Under the pieces are notes generated by a model that saw only the letters and a list, made by a program, of their open reading frames with translations, was not told the DNA's origin and did not search any database. The position numbers were made by a program, and so were the translations under genes. From Acidimicrobiia bacterium (lineage in GTDB: Bacteria > Actinomycetota > Acidimicrobiia > Spongiisociales > UBA5794): a DNA stretch of 13,865 nt. The number at the start of each line of letters is the position of its first letter. Positions within the stretch are counted from its first letter, which is position 1. The stretch is from NCBI GenBank assembly GCA_030598905.1, contig JAUVPA010000014.1, positions 1-13,865 on the forward strand. The letters run 5' to 3'. This document shows positions 13,759 to 13,865 of this stretch, piece by piece.

Positions 13759-13865
13759 CGGACTACGCGTCCGAAACCGAGCGTCAGTGTTTCGCATCGG
13801 GTAACAAGGCTGTCTCCGGAGATCCACTCGAGACGCGAGAAAACCCTCGGCTCATGCAGGAATGC
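13759..13865. other. Right edge of the window, no gene seen
   Basis: A short hairpin CGGAC/GTCCG (13759-13763 with 13769-13773, loop TACGC) directly follows the TetR-type gene, but no U-tract follows, so it is not a clear terminator. Nothing else is recognised in this 107-bp end. Confidence 0.4.

Overview
The window is GC-rich DNA of bacterial type, most likely from an actinomycete-like organism (Actinomycetota, possibly an uncultured Acidimicrobiia-type lineage). This assignment is an inference from codon use, frequent GTG starts, GGAGG-type ribosome sites, and the protein set (EpsC-type CysE, Suf-type iron-sulfur assembly, CO-dehydrogenase-family hydroxylase, HLD-II-type dehalogenase). No rRNA, tRNA, CRISPR array, transposase or integrase was found.

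Left part (1-2800, + strand): the tail of an unidentified gene; a 96-bp repeat; then a cysteine-biosynthesis operon. The operon starts with a 25-residue leader peptide carrying seven Cys codons in two clusters (640-717). Four mutually exclusive RNA segments follow, ending in a terminator-like hairpin (743-773) immediately before the ribosome site of cysK. This has the layout of a classical ribosome-mediated transcription attenuator that senses charged tRNA-Cys. cysK (O-acetylserine sulfhydrylase) and cysE (serine O-acetyltransferase) overlap by ATGA, and CysE ends in Ile, as needed for docking into CysK. A second copy of the repeat lies after cysE in the same orientation, so the cys operon sits between direct repeats.

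Middle part (3099-8527, - strand): a glycine-zipper stress-type protein; a tightly overlapping three-gene operon for a molybdenum hydroxylase (FAD subunit, then 2Fe-2S subunit, then molybdopterin subunit); and upstream of it a metallo-beta-lactamase-fold protein of the UPF0282 type, a family best known from archaea. The active-site loop of the molybdopterin subunit is not that of true CO dehydrogenase, so the substrate is unknown.

Right part (8753-13865): a SufB scaffold gene with no other suf gene in view; a CPA2-type cation/proton antiporter; a small membrane protein that looks 5'-truncated; then a divergent pair formed by a haloalkane dehalogenase (-) and a TetR-family regulator (+). Their shared 186-bp spacer holds two copies of a near-palindromic 16-bp site that overlap candidate promoters, which suggests the regulator controls both itself and the dehalogenase.

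The most notable item is the Cys-codon attenuator of cysK-cysE. The flanking repeat pair and the dehalogenase/TetR operator region come next.
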